Source of the DNA: Terriglobia bacterium
GTDB taxonomy: Bacteria > Acidobacteriota > Terriglobia > Acidiferrales > UBA7541
DNA: 64,000 bases
Reading direction: 5' to 3'
Assembly: GCA_020072805.1 (NCBI GenBank)
Contig: JAIQGC010000027.1
Span: 1 to 64,000 of the forward strand
Both the position numbers and the translations under genes were made by a program. This document shows, piece after piece, positions 26,301 through 36,200 of the stretch (the stretch's first letter is position 1; each line of letters begins with the position of its first letter). The notes below the pieces were generated by a model that saw only the letters and a list, made by a program, of their open reading frames with translations, had not been told where the DNA came from and made no database searches.

Positions 26301-26882
26301 CTAAGGGCCGTACTTCTGCGGTTTTGAGTCAAGCGCGGCCAGCTTAATCTCCAGCTCGCGCAGCATGAAAATATCTTCCTTGTTATAGGCCAGCAACTCG
26401 CTCCGCAGTCGTTCCTCGCCCGTCTTCATATACGCGCGATACGCTTCCATGGCCCAGGCGCCTTCGCGCTCCGGGAATTCCCGCCGCAGCCCCAATTTTT
26501 GCTCCACTTTCTTCTGGCCGCCGTACAAATTTTTCTTCCAGCATTCGGGGCAGAGGTCCAGGTGAGAAAACTCCTTGTCCAGGACGATGCCCAGTTGCGC
26601 GGCAATCACCGGAAAATCAAACCCCACCCGGTTTTTGATCGCGTCCGGAATCGAGCGCCCGTTATACGTCACGATCTTCTTCGTTCCGGCAAGCGCCTCG
26701 ACCAGCCGCGCCCGGTTTACCTCCTTGTCGAAGAGTTGCACCAGTTCATCGCTGTCGCCGTCCATCACGCGCACGCCCAGCACGGTGATTTGATGATTCA
26801 CCGAGTCGCGGAAAAAGCGCTGATCGTCGCTGGTGTAGCTGCCCACGTAATTCGTCTCGATATCCAGATATGCGACTCGCAC
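26301..26882 (-). CDS. RNase H-like fold exonuclease (YprB/RNase_H_2 family)
   Basis: Protein of 193 residues with a DEDD-type 3'-5' exonuclease layout: MRVAYLDIETNYVG (first acidic pair), a strand GVRVMDGDSDELVQLFD, the family segment ALAGTKKIVTYNGRS (second acidic site follows as IPDAI), HLDLCPECWKK, GGQKKVEQKLGL, and the last LLAYNKEDIFMLREL with its catalytic Asp. This matches the YprB-like RNase_H_2 family, a predicted nuclease of uncertain target. A CxxC (LCPEC) sits where relatives usually have LDLL. The start is GTG 26882 with GAGGTG upstream. It points in the same direction as the RT operon 144 bp downstream. Confidence 0.8.
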   Translation of the reverse strand: MRVAYLDIETNYVGSYTSDDQRFFRDSVNHQITVLGVRVMDGDSDELVQLFDKEVNRARLVEALAGTKKIVTYNGRSIPDAIKNRVGFDFPVIAAQLGIVLDKEFSHLDLCPECWKKNLYGGQKKVEQKLGLRREFPEREGAWAMEAYRAYMKTGEERLRSELLAYNKEDIFMLRELEIKLAALDSKPQKYGP

Positions 26883-27242
26883 AGCGGTTCACCTCGTTCC
26901 GCCCTTCCGGAGCGCTCACAACGGGTCGGTCTCCCGGGCGAAGGCAAACATAGCACTGGAGAAAGATGAGCTCAAGGTTTAGCCCGCATTTCTTATGAGG
27001 CATGACAGGTCTACGCGGCCTGGAGGAAAAGGCCCGCTCTCTGAAGAGAGCGGCTACAGAAGTTCGTAGGAATTTTCCGCCGGGCAATGAGATTACATTG
27101 TGAAGCTTGCGGCCGAACAGGCAATTGTGCTGGTGGCGCAGCGGGCGGAGCAAGCTCCGCCCCTACCTCGTGCGTCCTGTGAGAAATCCGGGTTAGAGGC
27201 GGGGAAGGGGATTGGCGGAAGCGAGTACAGGGAAAGCAAAAC
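26883..27242. other. 360-bp intergenic region with hairpin repeats
   Basis: No gene is supportable. The region holds two strong short inverted repeats (listed separately) within otherwise plain sequence, between the starts/stops of two minus-strand genes. No promoter could be assigned confidently. Confidence 0.5.
27034..27162. repeat. Two REP-like perfect inverted repeats
   Basis: The first is CCGCTCTCT-GA-AGAGAGCGG at 27034-27053. The second is GGGCGGAGC-AA-GCTCCGCCC at 27143-27162. Both are perfect 9-bp stems with a two-base centre, about 90 bp apart, and both are followed by a C-T-A-C-like tail (GGCTAC, CCCTAC). The matching architecture suggests members of one repeat family. Confidence 0.6.
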
Positions 27243-27976
27243 TCAGAGAAACGCCAGGCGTACGCCGAGCAGAAGCATGACCACGGCGATGACGGCTTCG
27301 GAGAGGATGCGTGGGATGCGCCCGTGCATGTGGCTGGCGAGCCAGATGGCCGGCAGCGAACCCATCAGCAGCGCCGCCAATGCCAGCGGGTCCACGTGGC
27401 CTCCCGTGGCGTGCAGCAGGCCGGCGGCGGCGCTGAGGGCCGTGCTGAAGAAGAGGCTGGTGCCCACCAGCCGGCCGGACTCCGGCCGGTAAAGAAGATA
27501 GAGCAGCCGATGTAGCCGGTGGCCAGCGTCAGCGCGAGTTCATGCCGCTCGGCGAAGCGCAGCCGGTGCCGGGCGAAAGCTTCTCCGGCATCCCCGGGCA
27601 GAAAATGTGTGCACATCAGCACAAAGACCAGCAGCAGCGCCGCGCCGATCGAGCGCTGCAAAAAAATATTTTCGGTTTCCGGCGAGCGGTAGCCGAGGAC
27701 CTTGAGCAGGACGAACGCCGTGGCCAGGCCGGCAACGGCGCCAGGAAGCAGTTTGCGGAGGATGGCGAAATCCACGAAGCCGCGGCGGTAAAAACTGGCG
27801 CTGGCCAGAATCTTGGTGGCGAAGGCGAAAGCCAGGCTGGTGCCCACGGCTTTCGCGGGAGCGAACCCGCAAAAAAGAATCAGCACAGGCGTGAGCACCG
27901 AGCCGCTGCCGACTCCGGTGAGGCCCAGGAGCAGGCCCACCGCCACGCCGATGGCGGCCATGAGCAGCAGGCTCAC
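27243..27976 (-). pseudogene. Broken TauE/SafE family permease
   Basis: A sulfite exporter TauE/SafE-type membrane protein interrupted near 27500-27515. The first half is good: AAIGVAVGLLLGLTGVGSGS is the family signature, followed by FCGFAPAKAVGTSLAFAF and further helices to LATGYIG. There the frame fails. The C-terminal half resumes in another frame as RPESGRLVGTSLFF, then LPAIWLASHMHGRI to the end at 27243. The second copy of the signature (VG.TSVGSG type) is missing, so a short out-of-frame deletion is the simplest reading. The start is GTG 27976, overlapping the stop of the phosphodiesterase gene. TauE/SafE proteins export sulfonates or other anions; this one is probably dead, or the assembly has an error. 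Confidence 0.75.
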
Positions 27977-30021
27977 GGGCGAGTCCCCGCGGAAGGCGCA
28001 GCCGCGGCGGAAGGCTTTGCCGGCGGGGAGGATTCGAAAATGCTGTGGCCGGTCATCGCCGCGGAACGCTCGATGCCGAAGACGGAAAGGACCGTGGGCG
28101 CGATGTCCGTCAGTGACGGGTGCTCCGCCAGAATTTTGCGGTTGCTCAGCACCACGCCCGGAACTTTGGTGTAGTCCATGCAGTGGTCGCCGCTCCACGG
28201 TTCGGTGTTGTCTTCCATCTCCGCCGCGGGAATGCCGCCGAGAACGCTGTCCCAGCCGACGCGGTAGCCGCGGTTGTAGCCGACAATCAAGTCGGGTGCT
28301 TGCCCCGCCGCCGCGCCGGAGTAAGCTTCCGCGGCAAGGTCCATGCGCGTGATCACCTGCTGCTTATCGCGCGGATCGCGCACGGCCAGCAGCTTGGCCG
28401 CGATTTGCCGCGCCAGCGCTTCTGCTTCCGCGCCGGGATTCACGATGCCGTTTTTCTCCCGCCCGCGCAGATTCACATACAGGCCGTTCAGTCCCAGCCC
28501 GTACGCCCGCGTTTTGCTCCAGTCGGCATCCTTGAAAATATCGCGGCCCGGCCCCGGCGCCGCGCCCGCGCGAAGAATCAGGTAACCGTTTTCCACGAGC
28601 CAGGTATTCAGGTTGAAGGAGCGGCGAAACGGCGCGAAGCCGTGATCGGAAATCACCAGCACGGTGGCGTCCGTTCCGGCGGCTTGCAGGGCTTCGCCCA
28701 GCAGCGTGTCCATCTCCCGGTAATAGCTTTCGATGACGCCGCCGTGCCTGGCGGCCAGCTCGGCGTCGAACGCGGCGAATTGCGGGTCGCCCGCGCGCCA
28801 GAACATATGTCCGTTCTGATCCAGGCTCGAGAAGTAGTAGAAGAAAAGGCCGGAGCGGAAGCGGGCCAGTTCGTGGCGAAAGAGGCGGCACTGCTCATCG
28901 AAAACGGTGCGGGCCTGCTGGAGATATTCGTCGTCGTTGAGCAGGCCGCTGGAAAGCGCTTTGGTGTCCTCGGCGATTCCCTGCGTATGGAAGTAGCCGG
29001 TGTCGCGGGCCAGATCGCGGGAATAATGTTCGGGCGTGGAGATGGGCAGCGCGGGATCGAGCGGGTCAATATTGATGGGCGACACGTAGAGTTCGAATTG
29101 CGGATGGGTCTGCTTCAGATAGAAGCGGCAGATTCCGGAAATGCTTTGCAGGCCGGGAATGAAGGTGAATTTGACGGGCTTCCAGGAGCTCCATTCGCCC
29201 ACGCGGAGAATGAACTGGCCATCGGGAAGGGTGATGCGCGCGGCGGGCTCCGTGGGGTCGCGGTCCACGGTGAAGGGAACGGTGATTTCGGGAGCGTCCT
29301 GGCGCAGGGAATTGGCCGGGCCGTGGAGCACGGCGGTGATGCGGTCACCGGAGAGCTGCACGGGATAGACAACGCCGCCGCTGACGGGGCCGGGAGTGAA
29401 AATGGGATCGTCGGTGTAGAAGGAAAATGTGCCGTAGCCGCCGAGGAGATCGGGCGTGCCCATGCCGGCGAGAGTCTGGCCGTGGCCGGGGACGGGAGGA
29501 AAATTCGAGGGGATGCGAAAGACGGTGACGGGAATCTTGCGTTCGTCGAGAAATTCCCAGAAGGCCTTGCCGTGGCGGAGCAGTTCCACCTTGCCCGCGG
29601 AAATGGGAATGACCCAGTGGCCCAGGCGGAGATTGTGCTCGGGGGCTTTGACTTGGGCGGCGGAAAAGAAGGGAGTGAGCGTGGCGGGATCGCGATGAAT
29701 GAAATCGAAGATGCCGTGGGCGCCGGGACCGGTTCCGGTGATGATGCTGGCCCAGGCCACGGGGCTTTGCGGAGGGATGCTGGTGGCGAGGGGCAGGAAG
29801 CCGCCGCTGGCGGCCAGCGCGGCGAAATGGGGCATTTTCCCGGCGTCCATGAACTGGCGGAGCAGCAGGGGATCCATGCCGTCAATGCCCAGGACGATCA
29901 GTTTTTTCTGCGCGGCATCGGAAGCGTTCCTCTGCGAGCGCGAGCAGGAAGCGGAGAAGGCCGCGGCGAGCAGGGCCGCCGCGGCGAGAGCGATTTTCCA
30001 TGGAGAGTGCCGTTGCATCAT
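27973..30021 (-). CDS. Exported alkaline-phosphatase-superfamily phosphodiesterase (COG3379-like)
   Basis: Protein of 682 residues with an N-terminal signal sequence that may be lipid-modified at the Cys in FSASCSRS (the lipobox is not ideal). The AP-superfamily core is complete: KKLIVLGIDGMDPLL, nucleophile region IPPQSPVAWASIITG (Ser), FFYYFSSLDQNGHMFW, ATVLVISDHGFAPFRRSFNLN, then the second metal site WSGDHCMDYTKVPGV. A beta-rich insertion of about 150 residues lies between nucleophile and second half. It is a close structural relative of the split gene at 43787-45953 (both have GFDGMD/GIDGMD, SPVAW, WSGDHC). It is divergent from the TPR gene at 30203 and overlaps the TauE remnant downstream. 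Substrate unknown; periplasmic or surface location expected. Confidence 0.88.
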   Translation of the reverse strand: MMQRHSPWKIALAAAALLAAAFSASCSRSQRNASDAAQKKLIVLGIDGMDPLLLRQFMDAGKMPHFAALAASGGFLPLATSIPPQSPVAWASIITGTGPGAHGIFDFIHRDPATLTPFFSAAQVKAPEHNLRLGHWVIPISAGKVELLRHGKAFWEFLDERKIPVTVFRIPSNFPPVPGHGQTLAGMGTPDLLGGYGTFSFYTDDPIFTPGPVSGGVVYPVQLSGDRITAVLHGPANSLRQDAPEITVPFTVDRDPTEPAARITLPDGQFILRVGEWSSWKPVKFTFIPGLQSISGICRFYLKQTHPQFELYVSPINIDPLDPALPISTPEHYSRDLARDTGYFHTQGIAEDTKALSSGLLNDDEYLQQARTVFDEQCRLFRHELARFRSGLFFYYFSSLDQNGHMFWRAGDPQFAAFDAELAARHGGVIESYYREMDTLLGEALQAAGTDATVLVISDHGFAPFRRSFNLNTWLVENGYLILRAGAAPGPGRDIFKDADWSKTRAYGLGLNGLYVNLRGREKNGIVNPGAEAEALARQIAAKLLAVRDPRDKQQVITRMDLAAEAYSGAAAGQAPDLIVGYNRGYRVGWDSVLGGIPAAEMEDNTEPWSGDHCMDYTKVPGVVLSNRKILAEHPSLTDIAPTVLSVFGIERSAAMTGHSIFESSPPAKPSAAAAPSAGTRP

Positions 30022-30202
30022 TTCCTGGTTATCTACGCGCGGGCGTCGCGCGCGGCGTTCTCCTGCATAAACTCTGAAGGGAGCCCGGCCAGTATAGCAA
30101 AGGGCGCGGGAAAAACTGCCGGGGAATCGCGCAAAAAAAACAAACGGAGCGCGGTGGAAAAGCGCGAAGCGGAATGCTATACAGTGTCACGAGGGCTTGC
30201 GG

Positions 30203-31264
30203 ATGAGATTTCCCGCTGCAAAAAAAATGTGCCGGGCGGCGCTGCTGGCGGCGTTGGCGCTGGCCGCGGCGTTTGGCGCCGCCGCGCAGGCGCAGACGGT
30301 CCCCGCCGGCGCGGACCTGGAGCTGCGGCGTGCGCGCCAGGCGTTCGACGAAGGCGATTGCGCCACGGCGGCGCGCGCCTACGAGGAGGTCCGCCGCGCC
30401 GCACCGGAAACGCGGGAAGCCTGGCGCAACCTGGCGCTGTGCGCGTTTCGTCTGGGAGATCCCCGGCGCGCGCTGGAACTGGCGAGAGAAGCCGCGCAGC
30501 GCTGGCCGCAGGATGGCGAGACGCGCCACGTCCTGGGATTCCTCTATTTTCAGACCGGGCAGGCCGCCCCGGCCATCGCCGAACTTTCCCGCGCGGCCCA
30601 GTTGCTGCCGAAGCGGCACGAGCCGCGCCTGGATCTGGCCATGGCCTATCTCAGCACCGAGCAGTACAAGCCCGCGGGCGATGCCCTGGAGGAAGTGATC
30701 CGGCTGAAGCCGGAGCTGCCGCTGCCGCATATTCTGCTGGGGCGCGTCTATCAGAACAGCAACCGCACGCTGCTGGGCATCCGCGAATTCGAAAAGGCCC
30801 TGGCCCTCGATCCGCGAATTCCGCTGGGGCACTATCATCTCGGCTACGCCTACGAGAGTCTGGGACGCAACGCGGAAGCCATCGCCGAATTTCGCAAGGA
30901 ACTCTCCCTGCACGAAGGCAATAGCGAGGTGCATTACCGCCTGGGACGGGCGCTGCTGGATAGCGGACAGCCTAAAGAATCGCTCGCGGAGTTGCGCCAG
31001 GCGCTGCGGCTGGCGCCGGAAAACGCCGACGCCCAAGTGACCCTGGGGAACGCTCTGCTCGATCTGGGCCGCGCCGCGGAAGCCGTGGAAGAACTGCGGA
31101 AAGCGGCGGCGCTGATGCCGGAAGACCCGCGGCCCTATTTTCTGCTGGCGCGCGCTTACGGAAAACTGCAAAAGAAGGAAGAAGCCGCGCAGGCCATGCG
31201 GCAGTTTGCGGAACTCAAGAAGCGTCAGGGGGCCAAGGGTGGAATGGCATACCGGCCGAACTAA
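30203..31264 (+). CDS. Secreted TPR protein
   Basis: Protein of about 353 residues. ATG 30203 has GAGGG seven bases upstream and begins a signal peptide (MRFPAAKKMCRAALLAALAL ... AQAQ). The rest is about nine tetratricopeptide repeats with the usual G-Y/F-A-P spacing: AWRNLALCAFRLGDPRRALE, LGYAYESLGRNAEAIAEF, VTLGNALLDLGRAAEAVEEL. TPR arrays bind other proteins; the partner may be the CRTAC1 protein encoded 7 bp downstream, since this TPR plus ASPIC/UnbV pairing is common in Acidobacteriota and Planctomycetota. No catalytic motif. Confidence 0.87.
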   Translation: MRFPAAKKMCRAALLAALALAAAFGAAAQAQTVPAGADLELRRARQAFDEGDCATAARAYEEVRRAAPETREAWRNLALCAFRLGDPRRALELAREAAQRWPQDGETRHVLGFLYFQTGQAAPAIAELSRAAQLLPKRHEPRLDLAMAYLSTEQYKPAGDALEEVIRLKPELPLPHILLGRVYQNSNRTLLGIREFEKALALDPRIPLGHYHLGYAYESLGRNAEAIAEFRKELSLHEGNSEVHYRLGRALLDSGQPKESLAELRQALRLAPENADAQVTLGNALLDLGRAAEAVEELRKAAALMPEDPRPYFLLARAYGKLQKKEEAAQAMRQFAELKKRQGAKGGMAYRPN

Positions 31265-31271
31265 GCGGCGG

Positions 31272-33029
31272 ATGAGCGCAATCGCAGCGGCCGCCGTGAC
31301 GGGCGCGCTGCTGCTGTGCGCGGCTGCGCCCCCGGTGGCAGCGCAGAAGGAAAAAAAGGCCGCGCCGCAAAGGCCGCCGGCCGCATCAGCCCTCTTCACC
31401 GACGTGACCAGCCAGGCGGGAATCAATTTCCATCTCACTTGCGGCAGCAAGGAAAAGCTCTACATCATGGACGCCATGTGCGGCGGCGTGGCGGTCTTCG
31501 ACTATGACAACGATGGCTGGCCGGACATCTATTTCGTGAACGGAGCGACGCTCGATGAGTTCAAGGCGGGCAAGGGCGGAGCGGGCAAGCTCTACCATAA
31601 TAATCACGACGGCACCTTCACCGACGTGACCGAAAAGGCCGGGCTGGGGCGGCCCGGCTGGTGCTTTGGCGCGGCTGTGGGCGACTACGATAATGACGGC
31701 TGGGACGACCTCTACATCACCTGCCTCACCGGCGCGCATCTCTATCACAACAATGGCGACGGGACGTTCACCGACGTGACCGAAAAGGCCGGGGTGGGCA
31801 ATGCCGGGCGCTGGGGTACCAGCGCGGCGTTTGGAGATTACGACCGCGACGGCCATCTTGATTTGTACGTGGCCAACTACGTAGACCTGGACTTGAATAA
31901 TTTGCCGGCATTCGGGAGCACGCCCTTCTGCCAGTATCGCGGCATTCCGGTCTCCTGCGGCCCGCGCGGACTCACCGGCTCGCGCGACCGTCTTTATCAC
32001 AACAACGGCGATGGCACTTTCACCGACGTGACCGAGAAGATGGGCATCGACGCCGATTCGTACTACGGCCTGGGCGTCATCTGGGCGGACTACGATGGCG
32101 ACGGCTGGCCGGACGTCTATGTGGCCAACGACTCCTCGCCGAGCCTGCTCTACCACAACAATGAGGGGAAATCGTTCACCGAGACGGCCCTGACCGCGGG
32201 CGTGGCCGTTAGCAGCGATGGGCGCGAGCAGGCCGGCATGGGCGTGGACTTCGGCGACTACGATAACGACGGCTGGCCGGACCTGGTCAAGACCAATTTT
32301 TCCGACGACGCCAACAACCTCTATCACAACAACGGCGACGGCACGTTTGACGACCGCGCCGGTGCGGCCGGCTTTGGCGCCGTGAGCATCCCTTTCCTAG
32401 CCTTCGGCGTGCGCTTCCTGGATTACGACAACGACGGCTGGAAGGATATTTTCGTGGCCGATGGGCACGTGAACCCGCAGGTGGATGAGCATCCCCTGGG
32501 GATTACCTACGCGCAGCGGCCGCTGCTCTTCCACAACCTGGGCAAGGGGAAATTCGCGGAGATCGGGTTGCAGGCCGGGCCGGCGCTGCGCGAGCGGCGC
32601 GTCAGCCGAGGGCTGGCGGTGGCCGATTTCTGGAACGACGGAGCGCTGGGCGTGCTGCTGACCAATCTCGACGGTTCGCCTACGCTGCTTCGAAATACGG
32701 CCAAGCCGCGCGGGCATTGGCTGCGGCTGAAACTGGTGGGGACGCGCTCGAACCGCGATGGCTTTGGGGCGCGGGTGGAGATTGTAGCGGGCGGACTGAA
32801 GCAGGTGGACGAGGTGCGCGCCAACAGCAGCTACCTCTCCGCCAGCGATGCGCGGGTTCATTTCGGGCTGGGCCCGGCCACGCGGGTGGAGGAACTGGTG
32901 GTGCGCTGGTCTTCTGGGTTGGTGGAGAAGAGGACCGGGTTGGATGTGGATAAAGAAGTGGTGGTTCGGGAGGGGGAGGGGCAGGCGGTGAGCTCCCAGG
33001 CGGAAGAGGGTGGCCAATCCAGGCCATGA
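31272..33029 (+). CDS. CRTAC1-family protein (FG-GAP/VCBS repeats plus ASPIC/UnbV domain)
   Basis: Exported protein of about 585 residues. ATG 31272 opens a signal peptide ending AAPPVAAQK. At least seven FG-GAP-type repeats form a predicted beta-propeller with calcium-binding Asp/Asn loops: VFDYDNDGWPDIYFVNGA, VGDYDNDGWDDLYITCLT, FGDYDRDGHLDLYVANY and others, each with a partner strand LYHNNGDGTFTDVTEKAG. The C-terminal ASPIC/UnbV domain is seen in HWLRLKLVGTRSNRDGFGAR, LSASDARVHFGLG and VVRWSSGLVE. Secreted, likely surface-bound, role unknown. It forms an operon with the TPR gene just upstream. The repeats are similar at DNA level, so copy number could vary between strains. Confidence 0.92.
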   Translation: MSAIAAAAVTGALLLCAAAPPVAAQKEKKAAPQRPPAASALFTDVTSQAGINFHLTCGSKEKLYIMDAMCGGVAVFDYDNDGWPDIYFVNGATLDEFKAGKGGAGKLYHNNHDGTFTDVTEKAGLGRPGWCFGAAVGDYDNDGWDDLYITCLTGAHLYHNNGDGTFTDVTEKAGVGNAGRWGTSAAFGDYDRDGHLDLYVANYVDLDLNNLPAFGSTPFCQYRGIPVSCGPRGLTGSRDRLYHNNGDGTFTDVTEKMGIDADSYYGLGVIWADYDGDGWPDVYVANDSSPSLLYHNNEGKSFTETALTAGVAVSSDGREQAGMGVDFGDYDNDGWPDLVKTNFSDDANNLYHNNGDGTFDDRAGAAGFGAVSIPFLAFGVRFLDYDNDGWKDIFVADGHVNPQVDEHPLGITYAQRPLLFHNLGKGKFAEIGLQAGPALRERRVSRGLAVADFWNDGALGVLLTNLDGSPTLLRNTAKPRGHWLRLKLVGTRSNRDGFGARVEIVAGGLKQVDEVRANSSYLSASDARVHFGLGPATRVEELVVRWSSGLVEKRTGLDVDKEVVVREGEGQAVSSQAEEGGQSRP

Positions 33030-33077
33030 GCAGCGGGTGGGGCGGGGATAGGCGCTGCGGCGCAAATATCAAACTAA

Positions 33078-33127
33078 AGATACCCGAACATCAGATATGG
33101 GTATCTGTATGATTCCAGATACCCATA
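33078..33127. promoter_or_regulatory. Inverted-repeat operator candidate (AGATACCC half-sites)
   Basis: A perfect 12-bp inverted repeat, TATGGGTATCTG (33096-33107) and CAGATACCCATA (33116-33127), surrounds an 8-base spacer. A third copy of the half-site AGATACCC lies at 33078-33085. The array sits just upstream of the TTGACA at 33146, in an AT-rich patch, where a regulator would bind. It is followed by A rather than T on the plus strand, so it does not look like a terminator of the CRTAC1 gene. Confidence 0.5.
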
Positions 33128-33145
33128 AAAAAGATTAAAAAAGTG

Positions 33146-33174
33146 TTGACACGAGGATTTGAGTTGTAGAAGAT
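33146..33174 (+). promoter_or_regulatory. Candidate sigma-70 promoter for the TonB receptor
   Basis: A perfect -35 TTGACA (33146-33151) is preceded by an A-tract (AAAAAAGATTAAAAAAG) that could act as an UP element. At 17 bases spacing stands GAAGAT (33169-33174), a weak -10 (three of six). The leader downstream holds a perfect 8-bp hairpin ACAGGGTA-GGGG-TACCCTGT (33184-33203) overlapping a second small palindrome GTACG-TC-CGTAC (33202-33213), about 55 bases before the ribosome binding site, so control of the mRNA leader is possible. Confidence 0.45.
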
Positions 33175-33267
33175 GCCTGTACCACAGGGTAGGGGTACCC
33201 TGTACGTCCGTACAAATCGAGTGTTTTACCCGTTTTTCGAGATGCACAACTTTTACGGGGGTGAAAG

Positions 33268-36200
33268 ATGATTTTTTCAAACCGCAGCTTGGTGGCCTGT
33301 GTTTGTTTGCTGGCTGCCATTTTTGCCGTTGCCGTTGTGCCTGCCAGCGCGCAGGTGCAGAACGTGATTTTGACCGGCACAGTCATGGACCCGCAGGGTG
33401 CGGCCGTGGCTAATGCCGAGGTGGTAGCGACCAACACCGCGACCAACGTTTCAACGACCGCGAAGACCAACGCGGAAGGCGCCTACCGCATCACGGAACT
33501 GCCGGTGGGCAACTACAAGATTACGGTTAGCGCGACGGGGTTCAAGAAGGCGATCAAGGGTGATGTATACCTCAGCGCGGGGTCCATCCAGCGCGCGGAC
33601 ATCACGCTGACCATCGGGCAGCAGGCCGAAACGGTGATGGTCGAGGCCGGCGCGGTGACGGTGCAGACCGACGACTCGCGGCTGACCAGTAACATTGATG
33701 CCAGCCAGGTTTCCAGCATGCCCTTGAACGGGCGCAACGTGTTCGACCTGATGCAGCTGGCCCCTGGAGCAGTCAATGCGGACGGCGTATCGTTCGAAAA
33801 CGGCCACAATACGGTGGTCAACGGATTGCGGCCGAACTTCAACGGCTTCCTGATCAACGGCTCGTCGGACAAGGGCCTGAGCGGCGGCATCACGACAGTG
33901 CCCAACGCGGATATCGTGCAGGAATTCCAGGAATTGACGCTGAACATGTCCGCGCAGTATGGCAACAGCGCGGGCGGCGTTGTTAACGTGGTAACCAAGT
34001 CGGGCGGCAACGACATCCACGGCAGCGCGTATGAGTTCGTGCGCAACGACAAGTTCGACGCCAATGACTTCTTCCGCAAGTCCTCGGGGGATCCCACGCT
34101 GGCCGACAAGCCTTCGAAACTGCGCTTTAATCAGTTCGGCGGCACCCTGACCGGGCCGATCATGAAGGACAAGTTGTTCTTCACGGCGTCCTTCCAGGGC
34201 GAGCGCTTTAATACCGCCGCTGTGCCATCGCCGATTACTTCGGAATCGCCAGAGTGGCGCCAGGCGGTCATCGCCGGCTTGCCGAATTCTACAGCAGCGC
34301 TGATCTATCAGAATTTTCCGACCACCAGCCCTGGCAATCCCAGCGGGCCCAATGCGGTTGATTTAACGACGTATGTCGGCGGTGCAAGCAAGTTTGCATC
34401 GCTCATGTGTCCGGATAACTACCCTATAGGTTTCGGTCAGATTGCCGCCAAATTCCAGGCGCTTTTCGGCGTCCTGGCGAGCGACGATTTCAGTACGGCA
34501 GGGCCAAGTGGTGCGGCTTGTAGCGTAACGCCTTCGCTGCAGGCAGGATCTGTGACGAATCGCACCATGCCATTCCTGAACGACAATGTGGTCGTCTTTG
34601 GGTCGCAGGTGCAAGGCAATCTGTTCAACGGCAATGAGTGGTCCGGACGCGTTGACTGGGTCCATAAGAATGACCGCGTCTTCGGTGAATACTACTGGCT
34701 GCATTCTTCGGATGGTTTTGGGCCATTCAACGCCAGCAGCAGTATTCACGGCTTCACCAACCCTGTGAAGACGGCATCTCCCAACATGCAGTTGAGCTGG
34801 GTGCACACAATCAGCCCGAACTGGGTCAACGAAGCGAAGGCCGGCTATTCGCTGGGCCGCGTTGACATCACTGTGGCGAATCCTGGGGTACCGGCCATCG
34901 GTTTTGACGACGGATCGGCGGGTTTCGGCTCCTATAATGGCTATCCCCAGACGTTCCACGAGAACATCTATACGTATGGAGACATGATGTCGTTCCAGAA
35001 GGGCAAGCACGCGCTAAAGGTGGGTGTGGACTTCCGGCGCAACATCGAAAACAGCGAATTCAACGTGGCTCGCCCGTCCTACTACTTCTTCGACCAACTC
35101 TACTTTGCCGCGGATGCTCCCTACGGCATGGCCGCGGGCGTGGACCCTGGCTTCGTAAGTTCTCAACCGGCGCAACTGTCCAGCAACGTGCGCCACTGGC
35201 GCAACCTGGAGATGGGCGCCTTCTTCCAGGATGACTGGAAGGTAAGCCGCAAGCTGACGCTCAACTTGGGCATCCGCTATGACCTCTATACCCGGCACAC
35301 CGAGAAGATGGGCAAGGTCACCACGTTCCTGCCCGGACCGGGATGCCAGTATCCGGCCAACGGCTACTGCGCCGATTGGGTCCTGAACGCTAACATTCCA
35401 TCCGGAAATCCGGGTTGCGACACGCCGGAACAGATGGCCAAGAACGTCCTGGCCGGAGTCTGCGGCCCGGGTGGATTCGCAGTGGCCAACAGCCTGGGTG
35501 CCGGAAACCACAAGAACTTTGGTCCGCGTGCCGGGTTTGCGTATGACCCGTGGGGGAACGGCAAGACGGCCATCCGCGGCGGATTCGGGCTCTCGTATGA
35601 GGGAACGCTTTACAATCCGCTTTCAAACTCACGCTGGAATCCGCCGTACTACTCTTTCAACGGCGTAGCCAATGCCCTTGGAGGGGATGTCAATGCAGTC
35701 GTCTACGGTCCGACGGCCTATGCAGGAAATGTGGCTGACTGCGCTCCGGCAATATTTGACCTAGGTGGAAACGTTATTGGCGGCACGAATTGTACTCCCA
35801 GCGGGGTGGCACCGACGTACACAGGTGCGGGTGCCAACCCGGGAATCGGGACTGGAAGCCAGTCCGTGGGGAACATCCAAGGCTACAACTCGTGGAACAG
35901 CAACTTCGCCAACCTGACGGGTATCGTTTGGCCGTCTGGTCTGCGCGATCCGCTGGTGCTGAACTACTACTTCGGCTTCCAGCGGGAAATCATGGCCAAG
36001 ACCACGATCGAAGTAAACTACGTGGGCACGCAGGGACGCCATCTGTTCCGTGCAGAGCAGGCCAACCGGTTGCCGGGTAATCGCCTGGGTGCCGGAACTC
36101 AGGTGACCGACGCGTTTGGCCGGGTTCTGACCGGCTTCGGTCACCGATACCTAAACCCCAACTATGGTCGTCTGCGCGTATGGGAGAACGTCAGCAAGTC

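Noticed and set aside
28120-30924. 934-residue plus-strand open frame
   Set aside because: It is antisense to the phosphodiesterase at 27973 and then out of frame with the TPR gene; no motif is present.
31480-32480. DNA repeats in the CRTAC1 gene as a CRISPR or tandem-repeat locus
   Set aside because: The repeated TACGACAACGACGG-like strings are in frame and encode the calcium-binding loops of FG-GAP repeats, so they are coding structure.
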